From positions 248,001 to 312,000 of the forward strand of contig JAKMXF010000295.1 of assembly GCA_024704765.1 (NCBI GenBank): 64,000 nucleotides of DNA. Reading direction: 5' to 3'. The DNA comes from Oopsacas minuta. Its lineage: Eukaryota; Porifera; Hexactinellida; Lyssacinosida; Leucopsacidae. Under the pieces are notes generated by a model, which saw nothing but the letters and a program-made list of their open reading frames with translations, made no database searches and was not told the DNA's origin. Position numbers and translations under genes: made by a program. How positions within the stretch are numbered: position 1 is the stretch's first letter; each line of letters starts with the position of its first letter. Of this stretch, positions 22,995 through 33,589 are shown one piece after another.

Positions 22995-23961
22995 CTTTAC
23001 CAGTTTTCGCCATTCGTGTATTGTCCTTGAAGGGATAGTCAATCATCTTACAAAAACTGTGATTTTACCCATGTTCTTAGTTCTTTCCTTCAAAACGACC
23101 CAATCGAACATCACTTTAGGATTTACCGAATGATGAGCGGTGCCCAGTACAATGTTACATTTTCCCAGGTTTTATAAAGTGAGAGACTAATTAAGATTTC
23201 TGCAATTCTGAAGTTGTTCTCCTCTAGTACTCCGGGTGAGAGCTCAATCTCATTAAAAGAATTTTTTAAAAGTCATTTACAATGTCTGAAGAATCTAGCG
23301 ATGACAATAAAGTCGATTTGGACCCCTATAACAGAGTGTTCAATGAAGAGGAGCACCAATCGTACTTAATACCTCTCTCATTCAATCTTTAGCCATTATT
23401 GCCGGTTATTGTGTTCATTCCATCTTCAAAAGTGCTTTCTATTCTAAGCGAGCTATTACTCACTCTTCTGGCGTAAGAGATACGGAAGAAGTGAGTAGTA
23501 TTTGCTCTCAGTGATTGTCAAGTCTTGTTGTTGAAGATACTTTCGAATTAGATATAACTGATCTCGTCTATAGTTTAAAATGTTCGATTGACAGAGGAGG
23601 TCATAAGTGGCCTTCAGCTCCAGTACTTGAAGCAGTTGTAATTTTGTGGAAGGTCAACTCCAGGATCGAAATGGATTCTAGTCTCTTCAATCTCTTATAA
23701 CAGTCCATCTCTGAAGATCTTAGTTTCCTTGACATTAAATGTAGTTGAGAGTAATGAAACTGAGTTTCGGAGAAACAAATGCCCTACTTGTGACACAATA
23801 GGATGGAATATCTTAAAGACTGTATCCTAGCTAACAAAGTGAAGAACATGAATTCGTTGAAAAAGACATTAACTAAAAGCTCGCATAACTCTCGTAAATA
23901 TACCAAATGTACATCAAAGTACTTAGTAATTTTGCTGTTTGCAGTTTCTTTATTGCCCTAG
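22995..23961 (+). pseudogene. P-element-like transposase, 3' part
   Basis: Continuation of the 16535 gene past the hAT. Across the single target copy the frame joins cleanly (WLDDWKTLPTSTENSLYQ continuing into PLPVFAIRVLSLKG), so the hAT landed in coding sequence. Then SFQNDPIEHHFRIYRMMSGA (about 23090) corresponds to the conserved D-P-x-E-x-x-F-x-x-Y-R-x-M-S-G block, and DRGGHKWPSAPVLEAVV (about 23590) to the C-terminal GG-x-x-x-PS block. CPTCDTIGWN and a lysine-rich helix lead to a TAG at 23959-23961. Several stops intervene. Confidence 0.88.
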
Positions 23962-24359
23962 CATTTCTTATTTCTTTACTTATACAATATAGTTGTAGTG
24001 TAAAATATGATTACTTTCTATCTACCATTTGGTACGAATATTATCAATTACAATGGTATTAATCTCAACATATCATATTCAATACATGCACTTTAAGTAA
24101 TCCATGGTCTAAATGAGCAGTCAGGCCTTATATTACGTAGGTCACGATACAGTTTATAATGTATAGAAATATCATGTAATTTTTACTGTACAGATTATAG
24201 TACGGTTACCTTTGTTAATACAGCCTAGATGTACGGAATCGCGGGACATTCGTGTATATTAGCAATTATATTATTTTAAATATTGTAACCTGTATTTGAT
24301 ATATCAGCAAATATATTCACATTACTAGTGAATTCTGGAACATTGTCATAGTGTATTAT
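23962..24359. other. No gene seen
   Basis: AT-rich sequence after the P-element remnant; its terminal repeats were not identified. Confidence 0.35.
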
Positions 24360-24734
24360 TGTAGAGATTCCACGACTGGATAAATATCAGTGAGTGCATC
24401 AATAACTGATTTTGATGTCTTCGTAAACAATGGTCTCGCAGCGACAAGTTCAAATAACAAACAACCACAAAAATGTGTTCGAATCCTTCCGAATTAGATG
24501 GTAAATCGCAAGCAAGGTCCATACCGAAATGATGCCAAGGGATTTCGGAGCTACAATTGGGTGTAATTTTAATTCCGTTTTCTTTAAACGGGGATGATAC
24601 CTTCTGACACTGATAACAACTATTTACCTATATAGGGAGATGAAGTATAAGTTATAAATTTACTCTTCTAGAAAAGGAAATATATTGATACAACTTACAT
24701 ATTTACGAATGTCTTGTTTGCAATCCCTTTCAAA
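24360..24734 (-). pseudogene. Integrase fragment (zinc finger and start of catalytic core)
   Basis: On the minus strand, FERDCKQDIRKYV (about 24730) is followed by a GT...AG stretch of about 70 nt and then NSCYQCQKVSSPFKENGIK, the second half of an integrase zinc finger (C-x2-C-Q-K). Next is WHHFGMDLACDLPSNSEGF, the start of the catalytic core with its first Asp, and HICVVV-type strand text. Similarity fades near 24370. It is cut at 24734 by the insertion of a rosa-type mariner; no clear continuation was found beyond 27404. The intron-like gap is a notable feature. Confidence 0.65.
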
Positions 24735-24902
24735 TACAGGGTGGGCCGCGGGAACCGATTGAAACAAATTTTGTATAATTTCTAAACATAAAAAGAAAAG
24801 TCATTTCTGTAAAAGTATATTAAGGTTTATAAAGTGATATTGTAATTTTCATCTTGTAGAGTATCTATCCATTAACAAAATGCTCGATCCAGTTCCCATT
24901 TA

Positions 24903-26210
24903 CAGGGTGGCCCATAAGTTCTGTCCCATACTTTAATACATAAGCATAGATTTTATGGTAAAGCTAGGTAATTGGTTTTGCTTTTCAAGCTTCTATATAG
25001 TCTTATAAGTATTCTAAACTGTTCATCTTAACATCTCATAGTTTTAGCTAGACAAATTCCTCGATGGAAACGGAAAGGTTGACAATTATCGAATTATATC
25101 GAAAAGGGAAAGATCAAAGTGAAATTTTGAAAATTCTCAATGTTCCTAAAACAAGGCGAAAGTTTGTATACCGTACCATTAATAGGTATAAAGATACTGG
25201 CAGCGTCTCTGACAAGCCCAGATCTGGTCGTCCCGCATCTGTAACGACAACAAGGATGAGGAAGATCGTAAGAGGTCGTGTATGGCGAAATCCCAGTCGA
25301 TCGGTGAAAAATGGCTGCGGAGCTCAAGGTATCTCGTTCTTCCCTCCAAAGAATTGTCAAAAGAGACCTGGTTTTATCTTCATTTACAAAACTTAAAGTA
25401 CACTATCTTTCAAAGGTAATGAAGGAGAAGAGGCTGAAGAGAAGCAAAGGTCTCATTGACCGGCTCGCTATCCAAGGTCTTGATCATGTCTTGTTCTCAG
25501 ATGAGAAATTATTTACGATAGAGAAAGCTCATAATCAACAAAACGACAGAATATTGTCTTCTACAGCGTCTACCATCCTGAGGAGTACAGATATGTAAAA
25601 AGAGTACAGAAACCATGTTCTGTTATGGTTTGGGCTGGAATATCTTCACTTGGCCCGACTCCAATAGTTTTCATCCCAACTGGGGTAAAAATAAATGCTC
25701 AAACTTACCAAGACCTTGTTATAAAGCATATAGTCAAAGATCTTAGCAAGTCAATGTTTAACAATGAACCCTTTTTGTTCAAACAAGACATGCCCCTGCT
25801 CATACAGCAAACATCACTCAAAGCAGGCTTCACTACGAAATTCCTGACTTTATTTCCAAACAGGAATGGCCCCCCATCTAGTCCGGACCTCAACCCTCTA
25901 GACTTCTCAGTTTGGTCTATATTACAAACAAAGGCTTGTTGTAAATCCCATAAAAATTTGGAGGCCCTGAAGCGATCAATAATACGTGCTTGGAATGAAA
26001 TCCCCCAGGAAACCATGCGAATGGCAGTAGAGGCGGTTCCTTCACAATTTAGGGCTGTAATTAAGATAAAAGGTGGATATATTGAATAAGCCTAATATAT
26101 TATTATCCAAATAATGTGTACGTTATTGTGTTAAGATTTTAAGTCATTTCAGTGAGTTTTGCCAAAATTATGACCTTTTATCTGTGAGACAGAACTTATG
26201 GGCCACCCTG
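24903..26210 (+). mobile_element. maT element inserted in the rosa transposase
   Basis: 1,308 bp, TA-flanked (24901-24902, 26211-26212), with inverted ends CAGGGTGGCCCATAAGTTCT identical at both ends for about 24 bp, only a few bases different from the intact copy at 5345. It is inserted in opposite orientation to the rosa gene. Confidence 0.94.
25064..26089 (+). pseudogene. maT (DD37D) transposase, frameshifted
   Basis: Homologous to the intact transposase at 5506 along its length: METERLTIIELYRKGK at the start and GGYIE at the end. A one-base slip in an A-run near 25308 moves the frame (to MAAELKVSRSSLQ), another near 25580 precedes RYVKRVQK and SVMVWAG. A pair of compensating indels between about 25790 and 25870 scrambles the second catalytic block, so QDGAPAH-type text reads KQDMPLLIQQ. 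First Asp (LFSDEKLFT) and third Asp (SPDLNPLDF) persist. The even spread of indels marks a relatively recent pseudogene with ends still intact. Confidence 0.93.
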
Positions 26211-27404
26211 TAAAGATATCACTTCTTGCAATCTCGTGAGGATATTTTCTGAGACTTTCTTAAGTGTTTCTGCCTTGATCCGTCTTATTTCCCGGCGAAC
26301 GTTTCTCTTGAGGTCTTCAGTAGTCTCAGGGATAGGATTGGAGTAAACCTTGCTCTTCAGGTATCCCCATAAATAAAAATCACATGGGTTTAGATCTGGG
26401 CTGTCAGGTGGCCAAAAGAAGTCACAGTTTCGCGAAATCAGCTTTTTGTCAAATTTCTCTCTAAGAAAGTCAAGAACAACTTTAGCTACATGTGGGGGTG
26501 CGCCATCTTGTTGAAATGTTATTCTACCAAGTTCCTTACGTCTTCTGAGAGTTGGAATGTAATAGGACTTTAACATATCAAGATATCGGACACCATTCAC
26601 GGTCACTCTTGACCCTTCATTATTTTCATAAAAATACGGACCAATAATCCTCTTGGAGCCCATGCACATCAGACAGTGACCTTTTCTTGTGTTAAAGGCT
26701 TACTATCAAGTGGATCTGGCTTTTCCTTACCCCAAATCCTCATGTTCTGTTTATTAACATGTCCGGAAAGGTGAAAATGAGCCTCGTCACTCCAGTCAAT
26801 ATTACCGATGTCAATTTCCTTCTTCTCAACCTTCCCTGCGATAAGCTTTGCAAAAGTCAATCTCTTCTCTTCTGGACTGTAGATAGCTTCTGTAGGACTG
26901 TATCTTATATGAGAAGAGATTGAGATCATCTACAGGAATCCTCCTGACTGTTGTCCTGGACAATTGAAGTTTTCTTGAAAGCCTCCTTGATGAACGATGT
27001 GGTGAATCCGAAAGTTTCCGCTTCACCTTTTTGATGTTATTGGGGGTCTTCATTGTCTGGCATGGTCCTGGTCTAGCTGTATCAACTACAGTACCATTCT
27101 CCTCAAACCTCTTGACAATATCTTTGATGCTATCTGGTTTAGGAGCAGTTCTAGAGTTATAGAATCTTCTAAATCTTTTCTGCGTTGTAACTATGGAACC
27201 ATGATTTTGTAGTACCATTTTAAGACATTAGTCCTTTCTTCCAGTTTCAGCCTTGTCATAACTTCCCATTGATCTAATTATAAATCAAACACAAAATAGC
27301 ATTCTTCTAGCTACAAAATGAAATGTTGGTAATCGGAAATGGATATAAATGTGCCGAGTCATGATCATTCTATTTCAACCGATTCCCTCGTGACCCACCC
27401 TATA

Positions 27405-27616
27405 CATATAGATTAATCGTGTTTTAAACTCTGAATAATATGGGTATAATATCTAAGAGCACAATAAACTGAAAGTCTTGGATAATATATATATAAAATA
27501 TTAAAAGGAAATATTAAAGTGATTGATAAAGTAAAATCCTATAAAAAATCTAAGTGGAGTATGTAAAAATTATATCGATTAACCAACTTTTCAATTCTAA
27601 TTTAAATATGAACATA
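27405..27616. other. Short gap, nothing recognised
   Basis: AT-rich sequence between the rosa element and a pogo-like MITE; includes a short TA run near 27490. Confidence 0.35.
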
Positions 27617-27801
27617 CAGTGGAGTCCGCAATAACGGACACATTAGGGATTAGATTTGGTCCTTAGTGGGTGAGATGTGTGCTTCTCAGAGATTGATTAG
27701 TATTACTTACATGTATTATTAACATATTTCGTTCCACAACCTTGTCCGTTGTAGAGGTGTTGTCCGCTTTTCGGAGTGTCCGTTTTTGGGAGATTCCACT
27801 G
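27617..27801. mobile_element. pogo-like MITE (CAGTGGAGTC family)
   Basis: 185 bp, TA-flanked (27615-27616, 27802-27803), with ends CAGTGGAGTCCGCAATAACG and, read inward from the right, CAGTGGAATCTCCCAAAAAC. A second member of the same family lies at 59317-59500. Internal TTGTCCG motifs repeat. No coding sequence. Confidence 0.88.
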
Positions 27802-27803
27802 TA

Positions 27804-28891
27804 CTTCTTCTTGGGCTTCGATAGTTCTTGCCTTTCCTGCCACAACGCCAGTAGGTTGTTTCATTAGAATGTCGATCCGTAATATAGTCACAGCCATCAA
27901 AGATCAATTAATTGTCTTCTAAGTCCCAAATCGTTTTTAACGCTTCCATACCATTGTATAATAATGGTACATCGAGAAGTATTTATACAACACTTATTTC
28001 ATTTGATTTACTAATTAGGTGGAAAGTTTGATTGTGTAGTTGGGAAAAATGGCAAGTCTGATTACATATGAAAATAATTTTTCAATCTAAGTATATATCA
28101 AAATTGCTAATATATCGAGGTCAGTACCGGATCAAGGTACTTTTAGGGCTAATCTGGGAAAGCAAATATCGTGTTTCAACTTGAAGTATGAATCTGAGTT
28201 CACTGATAAAACAACGTGTAGCTAAATAAAATATTTTCACATGAGGTTTTTTCGTTAGCACCAATCGTTCTCTTCCAATTGAGGGAATAATGTCAATGCA
28301 CACATTACATTTTGCATTTACTTTTGTGAAATTCTATTCATCATAAGAAAGATTATATGAGTGATAATATCCATGGCCTGAAGCAGATCGTCCATTTATA
28401 AATTTACCACATAGATAAAATTGTTGTTTCAAATTAAGTCTTGCAGCACATATATTTTACCAATATTGTCCAATTATATACCTCTGTGTGTAATGTCCCT
28501 TCGTATTTACGTCTTTTCGTGTCCAAACTCAATAATTGTGGACTAAATTAACTGTAAGAGGCTAGGAGGGGGGAAAGAAGAGCTGAAAGAAGATATCAAA
28601 AATCGTAGTTAACTATTCAGCATGATATGTTTAGGCATAGCCTACTCTACATAAGGCCTAGCAGCAACATGTGTATTTGGGCCTAGGGATGGGTCACCCG
28701 TTTGTAATGAATAATCGCAGGCGTAACCATTTTGAAATAAATATAGTGTCTAAGTGATTTTTAATTCTAATAGTGTATTTCGAGTAATTCACTGAGAATT
28801 AAGTTTTTATAGTGCATACCTTGTATTATACAAACATACTATAATACACGAGAATAGTACAAGTAAAGATCCATATCAATACATTCTAGTA
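27804..28891. other. No gene seen
   Basis: No recognised gene, RNA or element; short open frames here match nothing I know. Confidence 0.4.
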
Positions 28892-28961
28892 CAGTACTTA
28901 CCAACCTTTTTGGCTATGGACCCTTTATCGAAAATATGTGGACCCAGGTTGGGAAACACTA
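28892..28961. mobile_element. Tiny hAT-type MITE
   Basis: 70 bp with inverted ends CAGTACTTACCAACCT and, from the right, TAGTGTTTCCCAACCT, flanked by the imperfect 8-bp pair TTCTAGTA and TCCGAGTA. Similar small elements sit at 45025 and 56219. Confidence 0.6.
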
Positions 28962-28969
28962 TCCGAGTA

Positions 28970-29375
28970 GATGCAAGGATTCGCTTCAACAAAACATATC
29001 ATAGACAGTATAGAACACCAAATGCGAACTCTTCTCAAACCGATAATTATTTCTTGTAATCTTTTAACCTAAAAAACACATACACAAGAAGCTAGAGATT
29101 CCAACTAGTGAAAGTGACAATCTAGAATTTGTAAATGAATTAATTTTTCAATTTGACTTTCGGTACTTTGAAAATCACCATTGAATTTTTCATGATACTT
29201 CCTAACAACAATCCAAGAGGCGAACAAAAGCTTCTGAAGGATTAATAACCACTAAACCCTCAAGATGAACATTGTTCTCTCCATAATTGACAATCATAGC
29301 ATCGATTACGATATTCATGGATAAATCAAAAATAATTTTCCTAGATTGGCCAATAATATATATCTCAATTAGTTA
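28970..29375. other. No gene seen
   Basis: Non-coding sequence before the P-element fragment. Confidence 0.35.
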
Positions 29376-29830
29376 GCTGTCATTTCCAATGCAGTTATTG
29401 CGAGTAGTTGTCAAAAGGAGTACAAAGTGAAATGAAAGAAAAAGACTTCTGTATATGTCACAAGGATGTGGTACTCGGGTCTCCAGTTTGTGATTAGGAG
29501 AGAACAATTTGTAAAAGTTTCGCATTAAGGGGATAGTTGTCGGTGGAGATAACCTCGACGAATAAGCCATAATCTTCTACATCACGAATACAAGATATTA
29601 TAGTCTCGAAGAACTTCTCAGCAGATACAGAAGCACATAGAAGTAGACGGACGATACATAACGACTTCTTATACAAGCTAAATATCATAATAGCGAAGAT
29701 AGTCTTGGTAGGATCATCTGTATCTAGATTAGAAGCAAACAATCTTTCTCCATAATAAGAAATATCTGATTTCACGTGAATTGCATCTCGAGCTGGCAAA
29801 GAACAAATCGGGGCCTAGAAACTTTAGGGG
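29376..29830 (-). pseudogene. P-element-like transposase core fragment
   Basis: Minus strand reads ARDAIHVKSDISYYGERL, a run of hydrophobic helices, then VISTDNYPLNAKLLQI. This parallels the P-element gene at 17600-17880 (DEIHVKSEFSYTSGRI and ICTDNYPLNVNLFKL). The DEIH acidic residue is altered to DAIH. No THAP domain or C-terminal block was found nearby, so this is a fragment of a second P-like copy. Confidence 0.78.
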
Positions 29831-30146
29831 AAGGAATTTAGTCATCACTAGATTCCGAATCGTACATGCTATCAATGACCTATTGGATATGGCTTTTAGC
29901 AGATGCAATATTAAATACGGTATCAGAACTATTGAACTAATGTATATTCGTTCGGATACCATGTAGACCTGTTTTATCAACTGAAAGAAAAGGTAATTTA
30001 GCTTGTAAATCTTGGAAACAGTGAATCCTGATCTTCTCCTTCTCTTCAAATCCTAACTAGACTACTAACTCGAATATCAAGATTATTCTTAATACCCCTG
30101 ATATTGGATTGATTTCTCTTATTATTTGTTGACATTTCAAATTTCA

Positions 30147-30308
30147 AATTCCCGTCGTTCAAGTGATCTATTAATAATACATGGAGAAGTTGTTTCCTAG
30201 CAACGCAAGGATGAAACAGGAATGTGACAACATTCCATTCTCAAATGCTTGCTAAACATATCGAATGACTCCACATTCGACGCTACTAGGCGAGCTGAGT
30301 TTAGTTAT
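30147..30308. repeat. Left arm of a ~160 bp inverted repeat
   Basis: Matches 30862-31024 in reverse complement, including CCCGTCGTTCAAG at the outer end, AGGAATGTGAC(A/G)ACATTCC in the middle and a TTAGTTAT/TTAGCTAT inner end. The inner spacer is about 550 bp with no recognised gene. Confidence 0.8.
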
Positions 30309-30861
30309 ATACTTATTAACTCTCTAAATTGTCATTTGACTTGATTGTGGGAATGTTCTCAGTCATACCTCATTATATTTCAACGTATCTCTATCTTAGT
30401 CCAATAGAAATTGATCCGGTACTCTGCCAATATAGATAACAAGCAATTTTAGGTTTCCAATGCTGAATATACATGCCTAATGCATATTTATATATTGTAC
30501 CAATTTCAATCTTGTGTAAAGTAGATTTTCTGGCATTCTTAGGAAGCTGTTTTGACTGATAATTCATTGATACATCCCCAAGCGAGAAACTCTTCGAATC
30601 ACATCGAATCAACTTTTAACCATCAGATCTTTGATATACTAAGTATATTTACATACATAAATTATGCTATCTTGTTTCGTAAAAACTTAGACATGAAGTA
30701 TTTCATTTAGCGTATTGTGTAGATCTTAAAGCTACGTGTTATTACAATACAGACAATATCATAGTCTATTCATGTAAAATATGTAAGAAATATCAAAGAT
30801 TATTGAAATAGAGAGGTCGATCTAGCAAATTCGTGTAAAAGACAAGGAGGGTCGATTTGAC

Positions 30862-31024
30862 CATAGCTAACTCAAGTCAGCTTGCGGCGTCGAACAAGGG
30901 GTCATTCGAAATGTTTTACATAATATTTGAGAATGGAATGTCGTCACATTCCTGAGGCTTTCTTGCGTTGCCAGGGAAGTTCTTTCCAATTATTTGTCAA
31001 GTGACAACTTGAACGACGGGAAAT
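30862..31024. repeat. Right arm of the ~160 bp inverted repeat
   Basis: Reverse-complement partner of 30147-30308. The pair could be the ends of a foldback-type element of about 880 bp or an inverted duplication; no target duplication was seen. Confidence 0.8.
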
Positions 31025-32599
31025 TACGCTGTTAACGATCTGAATATTGACATGTAAATTGGATTCAAAATTTGCACGTTGGCTGCATTTAGCTGGTGCA
31101 AAATGAAATGCTATGTCACTATTTGTGTTCACAGTTTAAGGTTACATAATTGGAAACATTGTTTTTCGAATTCCTTTGGCCATAAGCTATCCCAAAATAT
31201 ATAGAGTAACAAATCCCAACGAAATAACACAAGGAAACGAACGATCAGCTCTAGTTCTGAGGAAGGGGCAGTTTACGACTATGAGTCTTTTCAACCAATA
31301 AAATCTGAATTTCAACACACACCTTGCAATCTGTCATGAAATTTCTCAAGAAATATATTGGTCCAAATACTGGATGATCACATTCCGATTGAAATTATGC
31401 CATCCCATTCAGCCATTTCTAGATAAAACTCTCCAGATTCACTTTCGTTGGTTCGTTTTCAATATCTGAATTGACCTCCAACCATTCATGCACAATAAAC
31501 ATCAGTTTCTGCATTGCACATTTGGGTGTCAGCCTGAAGAAGGCTAAGAGGTTCATTAACTAAACTTTTACTTAAACAAGATATTCACTATATGTATTCT
31601 CTATGCTACATGCTGGCAATACCAGGAGTCTCAAACTCCTCCCTTTGTTCATTTACCGAACTAATGAAATCATTCAAAGCACAAACTCATTTTGCCAAAT
31701 ATCTGGTATACTAAATATAAACTATATCCCTGGTTGTGCCATGACTAACCAAGAAACGAATAGTGGACTACATTCAACAAAGCTATTACAATAAGTAATT
31801 GTGATCAATTAGTGAATTGATAACACTCATTAATAAATCATCATCCAGTGAAATGCAAAAATCCACCAACATTAAGCAATTTGGATAATCCATAAAATTT
31901 TACACCATCTACCCAGAATTGAACTTCGCAGGTATTAAAGAAATAATAACTATGTTCTTCGCTCAAGTCACTAAAAACTATCAGAATCAGTCTTCAATTT
32001 CTCATACACTGTTAAATCAGAAGCTGATAATGCCCATACAATAATGAGCCTATCATGTCAATAGAAGAAGTCCAATTATATAGGATGTCAAAGAATATAC
32101 AGGTAAGAAAAACAAAACTGAACCTGTGTAGAATATTATTTACCCCGTTTCACTCTCACACCTGACTTAAAATTTGAATGTCTCTAGGACTTTTCAATAT
32201 TTTTTAATGAAAATAAATTTACATATAGGTACGTCAATATCACTCAGTTGTGTATAGGAAATTTCAGAATCGAATTCTAACTTTTAGGTGGGTAAATTAA
32301 AGGGAGGGTTAACCCTAATAAATCTAACTAAAGAGTAACTAAAGCAAAATCAAAGACAAAACACATTTACGTAAAATGTCCAACTCTCTTCTTTCGAATG
32401 ATATTTCGTTAAATTTTGAAATGTAGAAGTGATTCAAATTAGTGATTGAATTGACCCCATTTGAATACTAGGCTAACTTCACACTTGTATCGATAGTAAC
32501 AATAAACAGATGGAAATGCGTGGTCTTACTATTGCAGGTAGTAATTTGGAAAGGATCGGGATCTATCAGAAATTATCGATCTGATCCCGATCACAATCC
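31025..32599. other. No gene seen
   Basis: AT-rich. A 63-codon frame at 31603-31794 contains IPGCAMTNQE, faintly like the P-element text IPGCTTTQNE, but too short to call. A short GATC-rich hairpin lies near 32550-32600. Confidence 0.4.
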
Positions 32600-33060
32600 T
32601 AATTCTCCAATTAGATTGACGATCCTCCAAAGTATCTCGATCCGGATCGTACAATCTTAGATCGAAGGTTTAACCATCGAAGTGAGGGCATGGGGGCGTT
32701 GTAACTCTTATGGTGGAGTCTAGGGGCGTCCCTTGGACGACAAACTATAATTTCTACCAAATCAATTATCTTTCTACTGTCACGTAGCTTTGAATCTAGA
32801 AACAATTTCTTATAACTGCGTCATGCACATTCTGTTTGGAGTATTTCTGATTGACTTTGTGCTTTGGGAATATGAATAAGATGAATAATTTGCTCAATGT
32901 AATAATCGAAAAATATTACTCTGGTCCGTAGAGCAATTGTTCAAGATATATCCCTGATATTTGGGTAAGATAACATAATATTAAGTGTGAGATGCGAGCA
33001 AAGCGAGTCGACATTTTACAGTTTGCAACTTTAGCCAAATATTGCATTCAATCAATATCT
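32600..33060. repeat. Dispersed repeat with a GCGAGCAAAGCGAG motif
   Basis: Segments here resemble parts of 57160-58280: a stretch containing GGGGCGT and CACGTAGCTTTGAATC (32690-32800) matches 57255-57330, and GATATTTGGG followed by ATGCGAGCAAAGCGAG (32955-33010) matches 58178-58235. It is not coding as far as I can see. Confidence 0.5.
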
Positions 33061-33101
33061 ATATTATTCAAACCCAATTAATCTGTAAATATATGTGTAT
33101 A

Positions 33102-33342
33102 CAGTCTTGCCTTGAATAATACACCTACTCGAATAATAGCGCCCCTTGAGGCTCGTAAAATACAAAAAAATGAATCATTTTACCCTTATATTATGGTCAA
33201 TCTACTGTTCGTAAGGTTAAATACACAAAAGGCAAGCACATAGGTATGATTATATCGAAATTATCGTGTAACATGAATCGAAACTTCGCTCTCAAGGGGC
33301 TTAAAATTTATAATCGTTCGGCTATTATTCGAGGTAATACAG
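33102..33342. mobile_element. pogo-like MITE
   Basis: 241 bp, TA-flanked (33100-33101, 33343-33344). Ends CAGTCTTGCCTTGAATAATA and, from the right, CTGTATTACCTCGAATAATA. A GCGCCCCTTGAG motif inside the left part is echoed as CTCAAGGGGC near the right. No coding sequence. Confidence 0.75.
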
Positions 33343-33395
33343 TAAATAATATATATATATGTATGTTTGAATCGAAGAAGAACCCCAAGGCTGAT

Positions 33396-33585
33396 CTTAG
33401 GCATACAGAAATATTTTATGCCTGGCTCGGGAGAGTTCGAGCCTTGGACGAAATTCAAACCTGGCAAAATTATGACGTCATTGTCAGCTATTTAGACTTT
33501 CAAAATATCCACAATATTTGCAACTGCTGAGTCAATATACATGAAAGAAGTTTGAAATTGAATCACAGGTACCGCTCAATATGCC
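33396..33585 (+). repeat. Dispersed repeat, copy 1
   Basis: About 190 bp that reappears in reverse complement at 43566-43775. Shared landmarks are GGCATACAG, TTATGCCTGG/TTTGGCCTGG, GAAATTATGACGT and GAATCACAGGTAC. No function is apparent. Confidence 0.75.
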
Positions 33586-33589
33586 AAAA

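Larger units (their letters stand above)
24865..27218 (-). pseudogene. DD41D (rosa-type) transposase, split by maT
   Basis: Starts MVLQNHGSIVTTQKRFRR with the helix-turn-helix and an ARPG linker. A frame break near 26900 leads to SPEEKRLTFAKLIAGKVE, then NIDWSDEAHF (first catalytic Asp). A second break near 26670 leads to RIIGPYFYENNEGSRVTVNG, FQQDGAPPHVAK (second Asp) and DSPDLNPCDFYLWGY (third Asp). The second and third are separated by 41 residues, which defines the DD41D group. At 26211 the gene is interrupted by a maT copy; beyond it, from 24900, the frame continues as NGNWIEHFVNG and a stop at 24865, so the insertion split only the last codons. Catalytic residues are intact, the frame is not. 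Confidence 0.9.
24737..27402 (-). mobile_element. rosa-type (DD41D) mariner element
   Basis: TA-flanked (24735-24736 and 27403-27404) with inverted ends CAGGGTGGGCCGCGGGAACC and, read inward from the right, TAGGGTGGGTCACGAGGGAA, both continuing CGATTGAAA/CGGTTGAAA. It carries a minus-strand transposase interrupted near its 3' end by a maT element (24903-26210); without that insertion it is about 1.36 kb. Confidence 0.92.

Noticed and set aside
31603-31794. Possible P-element core piece (IPGCAMTNQE)
   Set aside because: Similarity covers about ten residues and lacks the DEIH and TDNYP blocks.
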